A stretch of DNA of 64,000 bases from Paraburkholderia bonniea (GTDB lineage: Bacteria > Pseudomonadota > Gammaproteobacteria > Burkholderiales > Burkholderiaceae): contig NZ_QPEQ01000001.1 of assembly GCF_009455625.1 (NCBI RefSeq), forward strand, positions 1,488,001 through 1,552,000. Reading direction: 5' to 3'. Position 1 is the first letter of the stretch. Every line of letters begins with the position of its first letter. The notes beneath the pieces were generated by a model, which did not search any database, was not told the DNA's origin, and saw only the letters and a program-made list of their open reading frames with translations. This document shows positions 29,165 to 39,294 of this stretch, one piece after another. The position numbers and the translations under genes are program-made.

Positions 29165-29219
29165 TCACACGTGAGTCTGCGCGGGGGTTTTAGATTGCCG
29201 CAAATGACGGAGGTCAAGC

Positions 29220-30551
29220 GTGTTGCCAGTGCTGTCCAGGATGCGAGTCGATCTCGACACGCTCAAACGTCTCGCACGGTTTGCCGCGAAGCGCAGCGGC
29301 GAAGACCGCATTCCCCAGGTGGCTGGCAGTCTGACATTCACTACGATGCTGTCGCTGGTGCCGCTTGCTACCGTGGCCTTTGCGCTGTTCACCGCATTCC
29401 CGATTTTTTCGTCGTTTCAGGCCGCGCTACAAGGATTTCTGGCCGACCATCTGATGCCCGCGCAATTCAATAACCAGATTTTTCGTTACCTGAACGAATT
29501 TGCCGCGAAGGCCAAAGGGCTGACCACGCTCGGAATGATCGTGCTGTTCGTCACGTCCGTGATGACGATGATGACTATCGAGTCCGCCTTCAACGTGATC
29601 TGGCGCGTGCGCAAGCCCCGGCCGCTGGCGCAGCGGGTGCTGGTGTACTGGGCGATCCTTACGCTGGGCCCGATTTTGATTGGTGCCAGCCTGTCGATTT
29701 CCTCTTATTTGTTTACCCAGTCGATGGCGTTTACAGCGGTGAAGCATATTTCGCCGGTGATTGGCTGGGCCCTGGCGGGCGCGTCTTTGCCGCTCACCGC
29801 GCTGGCGTTCACCATGCTGTATGTGTATTTGCCCAATTGCCGGGTTGAGTGGCGCGACGCGGTGGTGGGGGGCGTGTGCGCCGCGCTGGCGTTCGAGCTC
29901 GCCAGACGCGGTTTTGGTTATTACATTCGCCGGATTCCGAGCTATACCGCGGTGTATGGAGCGTTTGCCGTGGTGCCGATGTTTCTGCTGTGGATGTATA
30001 TGAGCTGGTTTATTACGCTGATTGGCGCGATGGTGGCGTCGGCGTTGCCCGCGATCCGCATCGGCCAGTTCCATCGGCCCAGGTTTCCCGGCAGTGACTT
30101 GCTGGATGCGCTGGAGCTGCTGGCATGGCTGACTGAAGCGCGCGAGGCGGGCGCGCGTGGTTACACCATGCGGGAACTGGCGCTTTTGCTGCGCCGCGAC
30201 ATGGAAACCAGCAACCGTTTGCTGAGGGTGCTGGAAAGCATCGAGTGGGTGGCCCGCTTGCAGGAAGATGGCGAGCGGCCACGCTTTTTGCTGCTGGCCA
30301 ATCCGGCACAGATAACGGTCGCACGGCTGGTTGATCTCTTTGTGATTAACCGGGCTGAACTGGCATATCAGCTGAATCTCGATTCGACCCAGGTGGATTG
30401 CGCAGCGCTGCTGGCGGCGCTGGACAACGACAAGCTGAAGCTATCGCTGGCGGAGTTGCTGCCGCAGCGGGTTGAGGGGGAGGTGAACGCCACGGGTGCC
30501 AGGGCGAATGTCAACGATGGGCCGTCCGCGATGCCGCATCAGGTGGTTTGA
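29220..30551 (+). CDS. YihY/BrkB family inner-membrane protein
   Basis: UPF0761-type protein of 443 aa. GTG 29220 is supported by GGAGG six bases upstream. Six hydrophobic segments lie in residues 40-290, with the family stretches AGSLTFTTMLSLVPL, SAFNVIWRV and YGAFAVVPMFLLWMYMSW. A cytoplasmic winged-helix-like C-terminal domain follows. The old RNase BN label of this family is not supported; function is uncertain. Confidence 0.9.
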   Translation: MLPVLSRMRVDLDTLKRLARFAAKRSGEDRIPQVAGSLTFTTMLSLVPLATVAFALFTAFPIFSSFQAALQGFLADHLMPAQFNNQIFRYLNEFAAKAKGLTTLGMIVLFVTSVMTMMTIESAFNVIWRVRKPRPLAQRVLVYWAILTLGPILIGASLSISSYLFTQSMAFTAVKHISPVIGWALAGASLPLTALAFTMLYVYLPNCRVEWRDAVVGGVCAALAFELARRGFGYYIRRIPSYTAVYGAFAVVPMFLLWMYMSWFITLIGAMVASALPAIRIGQFHRPRFPGSDLLDALELLAWLTEAREAGARGYTMRELALLLRRDMETSNRLLRVLESIEWVARLQEDGERPRFLLLANPAQITVARLVDLFVINRAELAYQLNLDSTQVDCAALLAALDNDKLKLSLAELLPQRVEGEVNATGARANVNDGPSAMPHQVV

Positions 30552-30768
30552 GTTTGTGCGGGTGGTTTGCGTGATGACATGTGGATGTGTGTTGAGGCGT
30601 GTTTAAACCTGTGTGGGTTGGTGCTGGGCGGTATGCGTGCTGGTATGTGCCAGTGTGTGCCGGCATGCAGGGCGTGGCTCCGGTTTGCCATGTGGTCTTG
30701 AGCGCTGGCTCGCCTGAGCTTTAGCAACCCGGCGAGACGCGCCAACCCAGCCAATCCAGCACAGCCCT

Positions 30769-31089
30769 CTAAAGCGGCAGCTTGCCGCGGCAAATATCCT
30801 TGAACATCACCCAGTCGCCCATCAGGCTATAGAGCGGATGGCGAAACGTTGCGGGCCGGTTTTTTTCAAAGAAAAAATGCCCGCTCCAGGCAAAGCCATA
30901 GCCGCAGATTACGGCGGCGAGCAGCCATAGCCAGATTCCGGTGGCGAGCGCCATTGCCACGCAGCCGATCACACCGAGAGAGCCTATGAAATGCAGCCGC
31001 CGTGAGGTCCGGTTGCGGTGTTCGCTGAGATAAAACGGATAAAACTCGGCAAAACTGGCGAAATGCTGTGCGTGGGTGGAGTGAGTCAT
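30769..31089 (-). CDS. DUF962/Mpo1-like membrane protein
   Basis: Protein of 106 aa with FAEFYPFYLSEHRNRTSRRLH and the HxxG-type FIGSLGV, then AWSGHFFFEKNRPATF, all hallmarks of the DUF962/Mpo1 family (2-hydroxy fatty acid dioxygenases in yeast). Four membrane helices. ATG 31089 follows GGAGG; the longer frame is rejected. Catalytic role in this bacterium is inferred only. Confidence 0.88.
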   Translation of the reverse strand: MTHSTHAQHFASFAEFYPFYLSEHRNRTSRRLHFIGSLGVIGCVAMALATGIWLWLLAAVICGYGFAWSGHFFFEKNRPATFRHPLYSLMGDWVMFKDICRGKLPL

Positions 31090-31285
31090 CGTGGCCTCCG
31101 TGGTCAGCCGGTTGATGCGCTTACCTGTGAAGTAACAGGTTAGCGATACTGGACGATGCGCCGCTAACCTGGCGCGCACGAAAACCATTGTGCGGCGCTC
31201 GGACTGCTTTGGGCAACTAGCCATTTGGCCGATAGCGTAAAGAACCGGACGTGGGTATCGTCTGTAGTGGTCAGCACAGATCGAC

Positions 31286-32122
31286 TCAGGCTTGGGCTGG
31301 CGGTGTGGGGCGGCTAGCCAGACTAAAAAGGGCATCCAGCGTGGCATCGGGCTGTTCGGCCATGACGGCATGACCTGCCTCGAGCATCACCGTATCCACG
31401 CTCACATTCGCCTGGCTGAAGGCCTCCGCAAGCCTGAGCGTGAGGCGTGGCGGTGTCATCAGGTCGTGCCGTCCAGTAATCAAGCGCACGGGGCAGCGCA
31501 CCTGGGCGGCCCGGGTCAAACCATCCGCATAGGTATGGCAGGCGTTGAGGTCGGTGTGAAACAAATGGGGCTCACCGTTAGCGATGACGCGCTCCATTAA
31601 GCGCTGGTTCATGCCATGCAGCCAGACGCCCGGGCCCGGGCCGGATGGTCTGGCCGCCAGCGTTGAATGCGACCACTGGTTGACCATGGCAATGGCTTGC
31701 GCTTCGGCGTTGAGTGCAGTATCGAGCAATGCCTCCGACACGGCCATCGGCACGGCGCTGCCGATCAATGCCAGATGGCTGGTCCGCTCGGGGTAGCGGC
31801 CCGCAAACTCAAGTCCAAGCAGCGAGCCCATGCTGTGGCCCACCACGCATGCGCGCTGCACACCCACGGCGTCGAGTAGCGCGGCGAGCCAACCGGCCAT
31901 CACGGCGATGCTGCATAGTGCCGGGCCCGCGCTGCGCAGGTGCCCGGGAAGATCGAGCGCCAGCACGCTAAAGCCATGCTGGGCGAAATAACGGGCCTGG
32001 GGCGTCCAGACGCTATGGTCGTGCGCCGCACCATGAAGGAACACCACGGTTGGGCGCTGACGCTCGAACGGCTTGCCACCGGTATAGGCATAAGCGTTGA
32101 CGCCATGAACCTCGACGATCAT
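31286..32122 (-). CDS. Alpha/beta hydrolase
   Basis: Hydrolase of 278 aa. Oxyanion-hole region FLHGAAHDHS, nucleophile elbow GHSMGS, acid in TGRHDLMTPP and catalytic His in EAGHAVMAEQP are all in place. Its start overlaps the stop of the upstream PLP-enzyme gene (ATGA), so the two are coupled; a link to methionine-type metabolism or ester hydrolysis is inferred. Confidence 0.9.
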   Translation of the reverse strand: MIVEVHGVNAYAYTGGKPFERQRPTVVFLHGAAHDHSVWTPQARYFAQHGFSVLALDLPGHLRSAGPALCSIAVMAGWLAALLDAVGVQRACVVGHSMGSLLGLEFAGRYPERTSHLALIGSAVPMAVSEALLDTALNAEAQAIAMVNQWSHSTLAARPSGPGPGVWLHGMNQRLMERVIANGEPHLFHTDLNACHTYADGLTRAAQVRCPVRLITGRHDLMTPPRLTLRLAEAFSQANVSVDTVMLEAGHAVMAEQPDATLDALFSLASRPTPPAQA

Positions 32123-33456
32123 TTGGCCCCCGTGGAGTGAGAGGGCGAGGGGGGATTGGTCTGGTTGCGTGGGGTTTTCAGCGCCTGTTTTAGCGCTTGC
32201 CGCAGGTCGTCGATCAGGTCGTCAGGATCTTCGAGACCAATAGACAAGCGGATCGTGGTTTCGCTGATGCCAGCTGCCGCGAGCGCCGCGGCATCCATGC
32301 GGAAATGCGTGGTGGACGCTGGGTGGATCACCAGCGAACGGGCATCGCCGACATTGGCCAGATGTGAAAACAGCGTGAGCGTTTCGATAAAGCGCTGGCC
32401 TGTTGCCCGGTCGCCGTGCAGGTTGAAGCTGAATACCGCGCCACAGCCTCGTGGCAGCAGACGCTGGGCCAAGGCGTAGTCAGGATGCGACGTGAGCTCG
32501 GGATATTTCACGCTTTCAACCGCAGGGTGGCTTGCCAGAAATTCGACCACCCGGCGGGTATTCGCTACGTGCCGCGCCATTCTCAGCGGCAAGGTTTCGA
32601 TGCCCTGCAGCAATTGCCACGCCGCCTGCGGATGCAGACAAGCACCGAAATCGCGCAGCCCTTCGCGGCGGGCGCGCAGCAGGAACGGTGCCACGGTGCT
32701 TTCCTCGGCAAACACCATGTCGTGAAAGCCGGCGTAGGGCTCGGTGAATTCGGGAAAGCGCCCCGAACGGGTGAAATCGAAGGTGCCGCCGTCGATCAGC
32801 ACGCCGCCAATGGTGGTGCCGTGACCACCCAGAAATTTGGTGGCGGAGTGATAGACGAAGTCCGCACCGTGTTCGAAGGGTTTCAGCAGATAGGGGGTGG
32901 TGAAGGTTGAGTCGACTAGCAGCGGCACGCCATGCGTATGCGCGATCTGCGCCACGGCGGCCAGATCCAGTACGTTCAGGCCCGGATTGCCGAGCGTTTC
33001 ACCGAAGAGCAGGCGTGTGTTGGGTTGTAGCGCGGCGCGCCAGGCGTCGAGGTCTCCGGGTTGAACAAAGGTGGTGTCGATGCCGAAACGCCGCAACGTG
33101 TAGTGCAGCAAATTATGCGAGCCACCGTACAGCGCTGACGAGGCTACGATATGCGCGCCTGCGCCCATCAGGGTGGCGATGGCCAGATGCAGTGCCGCCT
33201 GGCCGCTGGCGGTGCCGATTGCGCCAACGCCGTTTTCGAGCGCCGCGACGCGTTCTTCGAACACCGCAACCGTAGGGTTGGAAATGCGTGAATACACATG
33301 CCCAGCGCGTTCCATGTTGAATAGCGATGCGGCGTGTGCGGTATCGCGGAAGGCAAATGACGTGGTCTGGTAGATCGGAGTCGCGCGGGCACCGGTAGCG
33401 GGGTCGGGTGTGGCACCAGCATGCAGCGCAAGCGTGTCGAAACGGTTGGCGGACAT
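32119..33456 (-). CDS. O-acetylhomoserine sulfhydrylase-type PLP enzyme
   Basis: Cys/Met-metabolism PLP enzyme of 445 aa (MetY-like). Substrate region YQTTSFAFRD, phosphate-binding SGQAALHLAI, and the Schiff-base Lys in YHSATKFLGGHG are present. The insertion-rich middle and total length favour O-acetylhomoserine aminocarboxypropyltransferase over the shorter cystathionine enzymes. ATG 33456 is preferred to a TTG four codons upstream. Confidence 0.88.
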   Translation of the reverse strand: MSANRFDTLALHAGATPDPATGARATPIYQTTSFAFRDTAHAASLFNMERAGHVYSRISNPTVAVFEERVAALENGVGAIGTASGQAALHLAIATLMGAGAHIVASSALYGGSHNLLHYTLRRFGIDTTFVQPGDLDAWRAALQPNTRLLFGETLGNPGLNVLDLAAVAQIAHTHGVPLLVDSTFTTPYLLKPFEHGADFVYHSATKFLGGHGTTIGGVLIDGGTFDFTRSGRFPEFTEPYAGFHDMVFAEESTVAPFLLRARREGLRDFGACLHPQAAWQLLQGIETLPLRMARHVANTRRVVEFLASHPAVESVKYPELTSHPDYALAQRLLPRGCGAVFSFNLHGDRATGQRFIETLTLFSHLANVGDARSLVIHPASTTHFRMDAAALAAAGISETTIRLSIGLEDPDDLIDDLRQALKQALKTPRNQTNPPSPSHSTGAK

Positions 33457-33660
33457 CGTGGGCGGCAAAGTCGCGCGAGGCGCTCTGCGAAGAGTTAGGC
33501 GTGGGGCATCCTAGCACTGTGGCCACTGTGGCCTGGCACCATCAGGTGTGGTCACAGGAGGGGGGCCCAGCTTGGGGGCCGCAGGCTGCTTTTCTTTTGA
33601 AGGTCTTTCGGCTAGGATCGAAAACCAATCTTGCTTTACCTGCAACATCAGGAGACATCC

Positions 33661-34119
33661 ATGCGCGTCACCGACATCCTCAAGGTCAAGGGCAACACGC
33701 TCTATACCGTCACTCCCGACACCCCGCTGTTTGACGCAGTGAATACGATGGCAGCACACGATATCGGTTCACTGGTTGTCATGGAGTACGGCGATCTGGT
33801 CGGAATGCTAACTTTTCGTGAAGTTATCCTGCTGGTGAGCCGCAATGGCGGCAGCGTCGGCACATCGACCATCCGCAAGGTAATGGATGACCATCCGCTC
33901 ACTTGCACCCCCGAAACCGACGTCAACGAAGTCCGGCGCATGATGCTCGAACATCATGTGCGCTATCTGCCAGTGATGGACAGCCGCACGTTGATGGGCG
34001 TGATTTCGTTTTATGACGTGGCGAAGGCGGTGGTTGATGAGCAGGGCTTCGAAAACCGCATGCTCAAGGCCTATATCCGCGACTGGCCGGAAGAGCAGGA
34101 GCCTCAGCCAACTCGCTAG
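33661..34119 (+). CDS. CBS-domain protein
   Basis: Protein of 152 aa made of a tandem CBS pair (about 1-60 and 70-130), with DIGSLVVMEYGDLVGMLTFR in the first and HVRYLPVMDSRTLMGVISFY in the second. Such Bateman modules bind adenosyl nucleotides. No catalytic domain. AGGAGA precedes ATG 33661. Widespread in Burkholderia as a stand-alone protein. Confidence 0.9.
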   Translation: MRVTDILKVKGNTLYTVTPDTPLFDAVNTMAAHDIGSLVVMEYGDLVGMLTFREVILLVSRNGGSVGTSTIRKVMDDHPLTCTPETDVNEVRRMMLEHHVRYLPVMDSRTLMGVISFYDVAKAVVDEQGFENRMLKAYIRDWPEEQEPQPTR

Positions 34120-34325
34120 CCGACGCATGCCAGGCTATTTTTCACGTGCGTCTTGCGCGGGGTTTTTTGCCTCGGCGCGCTTCGCACGGCAGCCGCCTGA
34201 TGCGCGCACGGCGGCGTCTCTTCTAGTCTGTCCCGTCACTCCTCCGTTCACCCCGGCGCTTGAATCTGGCTTCGCCCGGGTTAGCGTCTGGTTCCCTCCT
34301 TTGTTTTTCTCCTTCCTCGGCCCGC

Positions 34326-36275
34326 ATGAACGATCGTCCGTCCTCATCTGTTCGCCCTGCTGCCCGTGCCGATCGCGGCCAGCCCCCTCCCACGCATTCC
34401 CAGTTTGGCTTGCTGCGTGAACGGCGCTTTGCGCCATTTTTCTGGACGCAGTTTTTTGGGGCGATGAATGACAACGTATTCAAGATTGGTTTTACTTCGC
34501 TGGTCACGTTTCAGGCAGCGCGTTTTTCCGGGGTCGATGCCAAAACCGCCGCGTTTCTGATTTCAGCGATTTTTATCCTGCCGTTTGTGCTGTTCTCTGC
34601 GACGTCGGGCCAAATCGCGGACAAGTACGACAAGGCCGCACTGACCCGCTGGGTGAAAACCTTCGAAATCGCCGTGATGCTGGTGGGCGCAATGGGCTTC
34701 TGGCTGCATAGCGCGCCGCTGCTTTATGCCTGCACGTTCCTGATGGGCGCGCATTCAGCGGTGTTTGGCCCGGTTAAATATTCTTATTTGCCACAGCAGT
34801 TATCGAAAGCCGAGCTAGTGGGCGGCAATGGCCTGGTTGAAATGGGCACCTTTGTGGCGATCCTGTTTGGCACGATCGCTGGCGGTGCGGCAGCCGGGAT
34901 GAACGAGCATGGCGCGCTTTTGCTGGCGGGGCTGTGCGTGGCGCTGGCACTTATGGGCCGTGCCGTATCGAGCTTCGTTCCGCTTACGCCGGCACCGCAA
35001 CCGGATCTGGCGATCAACTGGAACCCCTTTAGTGAAACCTGGCGCAATGTGCGGCTCGCGCGTGCCGATCGCGCGGTTTTTCTGAGTCTGTTAGGTATTT
35101 CCTGGCTGTGGTTTGTCGGTGCGACGTTTCTATCGTCTTTCTTCCGCTTCGCCAAAGATGTGCTGTCGGCCAGCCCGGACGTGGTCACGGTGCTGCTGGC
35201 TACGTTCTCGGTGGGTATCGGCATCGGCTCGCTGCTGTGTGAGCGGCTGTCGCGGCGGCGTATCGAGCTAGGGCTTGTGCCGCTGGGGTCGATCGGCATG
35301 AGTGTGTTTGCAATTGATCTGTACTTGGCTAGTCATGCGCTGCCTCAGGCTGGGCATCTGCTGAGTGTCGGCGAGTTCCTTGCGTTGCCAGCGCACTGGC
35401 GCGTGCTGGCCGATCTATTCCTGCTGGCGCTGTCGGGCGGGTTATATAGCGTGCCGCTGTACGCGCTGGTGCAAAGCCGCAGCCCGCCAAGCCACCGGGC
35501 GCGGATCATCGCGGCCAACAATATTCTGAATGCGCTGTTCATGATCGCGTCTGCGCTGATGGCGATGGGGCTGACTGCGTTGGGCGTTGGCATTCCTGGA
35601 ATTTTCCTGACGATCGCGCTGCTCAATATCGTCGTCGCGTCGTACATCTATTCATTAGTGCCCGAATTTTTACTCCGTTTTCTGGCGTGGCTGCTGGTGC
35701 ATACGTTTTACCGGATTCGTCTGGTTCATCCGGAGCGCATTCCTGAAGAAGGGCCTGCGGTGCTGGTCTGTAACCACGTTAGCTACGTCGATGCGATTGT
35801 CATCATGGCCGAGAGCCCTAGGCCCATTCGCTTTGTGATGGATCACCGGATTTTCCGCACACCGTTTGCGGGCTGGGTGTTCCGGCACGCGAAAGCGATT
35901 CCGATTGCCCCTGCGCGCGAAGATGCTGAACTGTTGCAAAAGGCATACGACGCCTGCGCGCAAGCACTGGCGGAGGGCGAACTGGTTTGCATCTTCCCCG
36001 AAGGCCGTCTGACCTCAAGCGGTGATTTGAGTCCGTTTCGCCAGGGCGTGAGCGGGATCATCCAGCGCACGCCGGTGCCGGTCGTGCCGATGGCCTTGCG
36101 CGGGCTCTGGGGCAGCGTGTTTTCACGCGCGGCGAACACACACTGGCCGAGGCCGTTGCGCCGGGGCATGATGTCGCGCCTGACGCTGGCCGTTGGCGAG
36201 CCGTTCAGCCCGGAGGAGGCGACTCCAGAGGCATTGCAGCAGTGCGTGACTGAATTACGCGGGGCACGTAAATAA
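34326..36275 (+). CDS. MFS transporter-PlsC acyltransferase fusion (LplT-Aas-like)
   Basis: Bifunctional membrane protein of 649 aa. The N-terminal 430 residues form an MFS unit with NDNVFKIGFTSLVTFQ and GPVKYSYLPQQL, as in LplT lysophospholipid flippases. The C-terminal domain is a glycerophosphate acyltransferase with the HX4D box NHVSYVD and FPEGRLT. Together they would flip lysophospholipid inward and re-acylate it. The AMP-ligase found in E. coli Aas is missing. ATG 34326 is preferred over an upstream frame start. Confidence 0.9.
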   Translation: MNDRPSSSVRPAARADRGQPPPTHSQFGLLRERRFAPFFWTQFFGAMNDNVFKIGFTSLVTFQAARFSGVDAKTAAFLISAIFILPFVLFSATSGQIADKYDKAALTRWVKTFEIAVMLVGAMGFWLHSAPLLYACTFLMGAHSAVFGPVKYSYLPQQLSKAELVGGNGLVEMGTFVAILFGTIAGGAAAGMNEHGALLLAGLCVALALMGRAVSSFVPLTPAPQPDLAINWNPFSETWRNVRLARADRAVFLSLLGISWLWFVGATFLSSFFRFAKDVLSASPDVVTVLLATFSVGIGIGSLLCERLSRRRIELGLVPLGSIGMSVFAIDLYLASHALPQAGHLLSVGEFLALPAHWRVLADLFLLALSGGLYSVPLYALVQSRSPPSHRARIIAANNILNALFMIASALMAMGLTALGVGIPGIFLTIALLNIVVASYIYSLVPEFLLRFLAWLLVHTFYRIRLVHPERIPEEGPAVLVCNHVSYVDAIVIMAESPRPIRFVMDHRIFRTPFAGWVFRHAKAIPIAPAREDAELLQKAYDACAQALAEGELVCIFPEGRLTSSGDLSPFRQGVSGIIQRTPVPVVPMALRGLWGSVFSRAANTHWPRPLRRGMMSRLTLAVGEPFSPEEATPEALQQCVTELRGARK

Positions 36276-36307
36276 GTCCATTGAAGCGGCTTGATGGAGC
36301 GGGCATC

Positions 36308-36457
36308 AACCCCGCAAGGCGAACCCCGCAAGGCGAACCCCGCAAGGCGAACCCCGCAAGGCGAACCCCGCAAGGCGAACCCCGCAAGGCGAACCCCGCA
36401 AGGCGAACCCCGCAAGGCGAACCCCGCAAGGCGAACCCCGCAAGGCGAACCCCGCAA
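36308..36457 (+). repeat. 14-bp tandem repeat upstream of aroC
   Basis: Ten identical copies of AACCCCGCAAGGCG (36308-36447) and a partial eleventh (36448-36457), in the 393-bp gap between the acyltransferase and aroC. The unit is not a multiple of three and is open on both strands only by composition, so it is non-coding. Identity between copies suggests recent expansion. Confidence 0.95.
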
Positions 36458-36668
36458 ACCAACCCAGCCCCGGCACCGCAGCAATTCACTTTCCAACCGC
36501 ATGCGGCGAGCGGGCACTCCCTGGCATCCCCAGGAGTCCCATGCAGCAGGCCCTGCAGCGATCCCAGGCGGGCGTCTGGGAAGCCATTGGCTGGCAACGG
36601 ATGGACAGCGGCCAGACATAACGGGCTGGCATAATGCTGGCTTCCCCCCGTTTTCTTTGGACCCCACC

Positions 36669-37769
36669 ATGTCCGGCAATACGCTCGGTAAGCTTTTCAC
36701 CGTTACAACCTTTGGCGAATCACATGGTCCGGCGCTTGGCTGTGTGATTGATGGTTGCCCGCCGGGTGTAGCACTGACAGAAGACGATATCCAGAGCGAA
36801 CTAGACCGGCGCAAGCCCGGCACCTCACGTCACGTGACGCAGCGTCAGGAAGCCGACCGGGTCGAGATCCTCTCCGGCATTTTTGAAGGGCGCACGACCG
36901 GTGCGCCGATTGCTCTTCTGATTCGCAACACTGACCAGCGCAGCAGCGATTACGGCAATCTCACGGAAACCTTCCGCCCGGGTCACGCCGATTACACCTA
37001 CTGGCAGAAATACGGTATCCGCGACTATCGCGGCGGTGGCCGCTCGTCGGCGCGCCTGACGGCGGCGACGGTGGCTGCCGGAGCGGTGGCAAAAAAATGG
37101 CTGCGCGAGCATACCGGCATCGAGGTGCGGGGATACATGGCGGCGTTAGGCGAGATCGAGGTGCCGTTCGTGGACTGGTCGCACGTGCGGGAGAATCCGT
37201 TTTTTGCGCCTAATGCTGAGGTCGTACCGCAGCTCGAAGCGTATGTCGACGGCTTGCGCAAGGATGGCGATTCAATCGGCGCGCGCATCAATGTGGTCGC
37301 GTCGGGCGTGCCGGTGGGGCTGGGCGAGCCGCTGTTCGACCGGCTGGATGCCGATATCGCGCACGCGATGATGGGCATCAACGCGGTGAAGGGCGTTGAG
37401 ATCGGCGCGGGCTTTGCCAGCATCGCGCAACGCGGCTCGGTCCATGGCGACGAACTGACGCCGGAAGGTTTTGTCGGCAACCATGCCGGAGGTATCCTGG
37501 GCGGCATTTCGACCGGCCAGGACATTACGGTATCCATTGCGATCAAACCCACTTCAAGCATTCGCACGCCGCGCCGCTCGATTGATAAAAGCGGGCAGCC
37601 CGCGCTGGTCGAAACCTTTGGACGTCATGATCCCTGCGTTGGCATCCGTGCCACGCCGATTGCCGAAGCGATGCTCGCGCTGGTGCTGATCGATCACGTC
37701 TTGCGTCATCGAGCGCAATGCGGCGACGTCAGTGTGGCGACACCGGTCATCGCTGCCCGCGCGTCTTAA
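36669..37769 (+). CDS. aroC: Chorismate synthase
   Basis: Last step of the shikimate pathway: EPSP to chorismate, using reduced FMN. 366 aa, normal length. Signature 1 [18 protein letters not shown] near the N-terminus, then [20 protein letters not shown] and the C-terminal [18 protein letters not shown] 36669 is the standard start; an upstream frame running through the 14-bp repeat is spurious. Confidence 0.97.
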   Translation: MSGNTLGKLFTVTTFGESHGPALGCVIDGCPPGVALTEDDIQSELDRRKPGTSRHVTQRQEADRVEILSGIFEGRTTGAPIALLIRNTDQRSSDYGNLTETFRPGHADYTYWQKYGIRDYRGGGRSSARLTAATVAAGAVAKKWLREHTGIEVRGYMAALGEIEVPFVDWSHVRENPFFAPNAEVVPQLEAYVDGLRKDGDSIGARINVVASGVPVGLGEPLFDRLDADIAHAMMGINAVKGVEIGAGFASIAQRGSVHGDELTPEGFVGNHAGGILGGISTGQDITVSIAIKPTSSIRTPRRSIDKSGQPALVETFGRHDPCVGIRATPIAEAMLALVLIDHVLRHRAQCGDVSVATPVIAARAS

Positions 37770-37788
37770 CCGCAGGGGAGCCCTCACC

Positions 37789-39267
37789 ATGGTGACGCCA
37801 AGTCACTCATTAACGGACGCGCCGCAGGCTCAGGATCGCCTGGAGCGCCTGCGGGCCCGCGCCGCTGCCGCAGATGCAAGCGCACACGACTGGCTCAGGC
37901 TGGGGCAGGCGCTGCAACCAGCACCATTGGCCGATCCGCAGCGGCACCGGGCAGCGCTTGAAGCACTGGTGCGTGCCTGGGAACTGGATCCATCCTGCGC
38001 GCCGGATCTGTTGTCCAGCATTGCTCAAACCGCGTTCAGCGCCCGCGAATGGCGGCTGGTTGATGTGGCCACCGCACGTTTGCTGGCGCTCGATAGCGCA
38101 AACGTCAAAGCGTTGTTCTGGCGTGCGGGCGCGCTGCAGCAGGCCAATCTTTTCACAGACACCGAACGGCTTTTGCGCGAAGCCGTGCGCCTGGCACCGG
38201 ACGATCCGCTCACGCATCACAAGCTCGGGCTGTGTTTCAAGGAGCAGGGCCGTTTTAGCGAGGCGGAAGCGACGCTGCGCTACGCGCTGTCACTGCGGCC
38301 GGACAATGCGTATGCCGCATTCGACCTGGCAGAGATGGAGCTACGCACTGGCCGGTATGCCGAAGGTTGGGCTCGTTACGAAGCGCGCATCGCGTTTGCC
38401 GCAGATGATCTGCATAGCGCGCAGGCGACACTCGCTGCGCTGTGCCCGTACTGGCAGGGGGAATCGCTAACGGGCAAGGTGCTCATCGTTTATGGTGAAC
38501 AGGGCATGGGCGATTGCCTGTGGGCCGCGCGGTTTTTGCCGTTGCTGGCGCAACGGGTGGGGCAACAGGGCGGGCGGGTGATTTTCGGCCACGATGGGCC
38601 GCTGCGGCATCTGCTGGAGCGCATGCTGCCGGCCGATGTGCGACTTGAAACCACGCTTGAAACGCGGCCGGATTTTCATTGCGGGCTGATGAGCTTACCG
38701 CTTCGGCTCGGCATTACCGAGCCTGCTGGCTGGGGCCGACCTTATCTGAGCGCTGACCCGGCACGCATCGCGCTCTGGCACCTCCGGGCCGCGGAAGCCG
38801 CTCCTGGCGGGAAGCGCAAAGTCGGGCTGGTCTGGAACGGCAATCCAGCGCATATCCGCGACGCGTCTCGCTCGGTGCCTGCGGCGCAACTTGAGCGGTT
38901 ATTGCAGGTGCCCGGCATCACGTTTTTTGCGCTTTCGCCGGGGCGCTCGGAGACTGTCGCGCAGTGGCACGCGGCTGGTATTGAGATCGTTGATCTGACG
39001 GCGCAGTTTGAAACCGGTTTTGACGATGTGGCAGCGTTGCTAGTCAATCTTGACCTGGTGGTGACGGTTGATAGCGGTCCGGCTCATCTGGCGGGTGCAC
39101 TCGGGGTGCCGACCTGCCTGATGATTGATTACATTTCGGCGTGGTTTTGGGAGCAGCAAACTCAGCGCACACCCTGGTACGACACGCTTGAGCTGTTTCG
39201 CCAGACCGAGCGGGACAACTGGGAGCCCGTGCTGGAGGCGCTCAGGCACAGGCTGCTGGAGCTGTGA
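37789..39267 (+). CDS. TPR protein with GT9-like C-terminal domain
   Basis: Cytoplasmic protein of 492 aa, no signal. Residues about 25-210 hold tetratricopeptide repeats (LGLCFKEQGRFSEAEATLRY). The C-terminal half resembles ADP-heptose:LPS heptosyltransferases (GT9): GKVLIVYGEQGMGDCLWAARFL and VTVDSGPAHLAGALGVPTCL. Such proteins often glycosylate proteins or work in surface polysaccharide. Target unknown. AGGGGAG precedes ATG 37789. Confidence 0.85.
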   Translation: MVTPSHSLTDAPQAQDRLERLRARAAAADASAHDWLRLGQALQPAPLADPQRHRAALEALVRAWELDPSCAPDLLSSIAQTAFSAREWRLVDVATARLLALDSANVKALFWRAGALQQANLFTDTERLLREAVRLAPDDPLTHHKLGLCFKEQGRFSEAEATLRYALSLRPDNAYAAFDLAEMELRTGRYAEGWARYEARIAFAADDLHSAQATLAALCPYWQGESLTGKVLIVYGEQGMGDCLWAARFLPLLAQRVGQQGGRVIFGHDGPLRHLLERMLPADVRLETTLETRPDFHCGLMSLPLRLGITEPAGWGRPYLSADPARIALWHLRAAEAAPGGKRKVGLVWNGNPAHIRDASRSVPAAQLERLLQVPGITFFALSPGRSETVAQWHAAGIEIVDLTAQFETGFDDVAALLVNLDLVVTVDSGPAHLAGALGVPTCLMIDYISAWFWEQQTQRTPWYDTLELFRQTERDNWEPVLEALRHRLLEL

Positions 39268-39294
39268 TGTGCTTCACCTGGAACACCGCGGCGC

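Noticed and set aside
30552-30768. Terminator between convergent yihY and DUF962 genes
   Set aside because: Only weak GT-rich repeats; no stable hairpin was found.
36291-36668. N-terminal extension of aroC and a minus-strand ORF over the 14-bp repeat
   Set aside because: Repeat-derived; chorismate synthase has its standard start at 36669.
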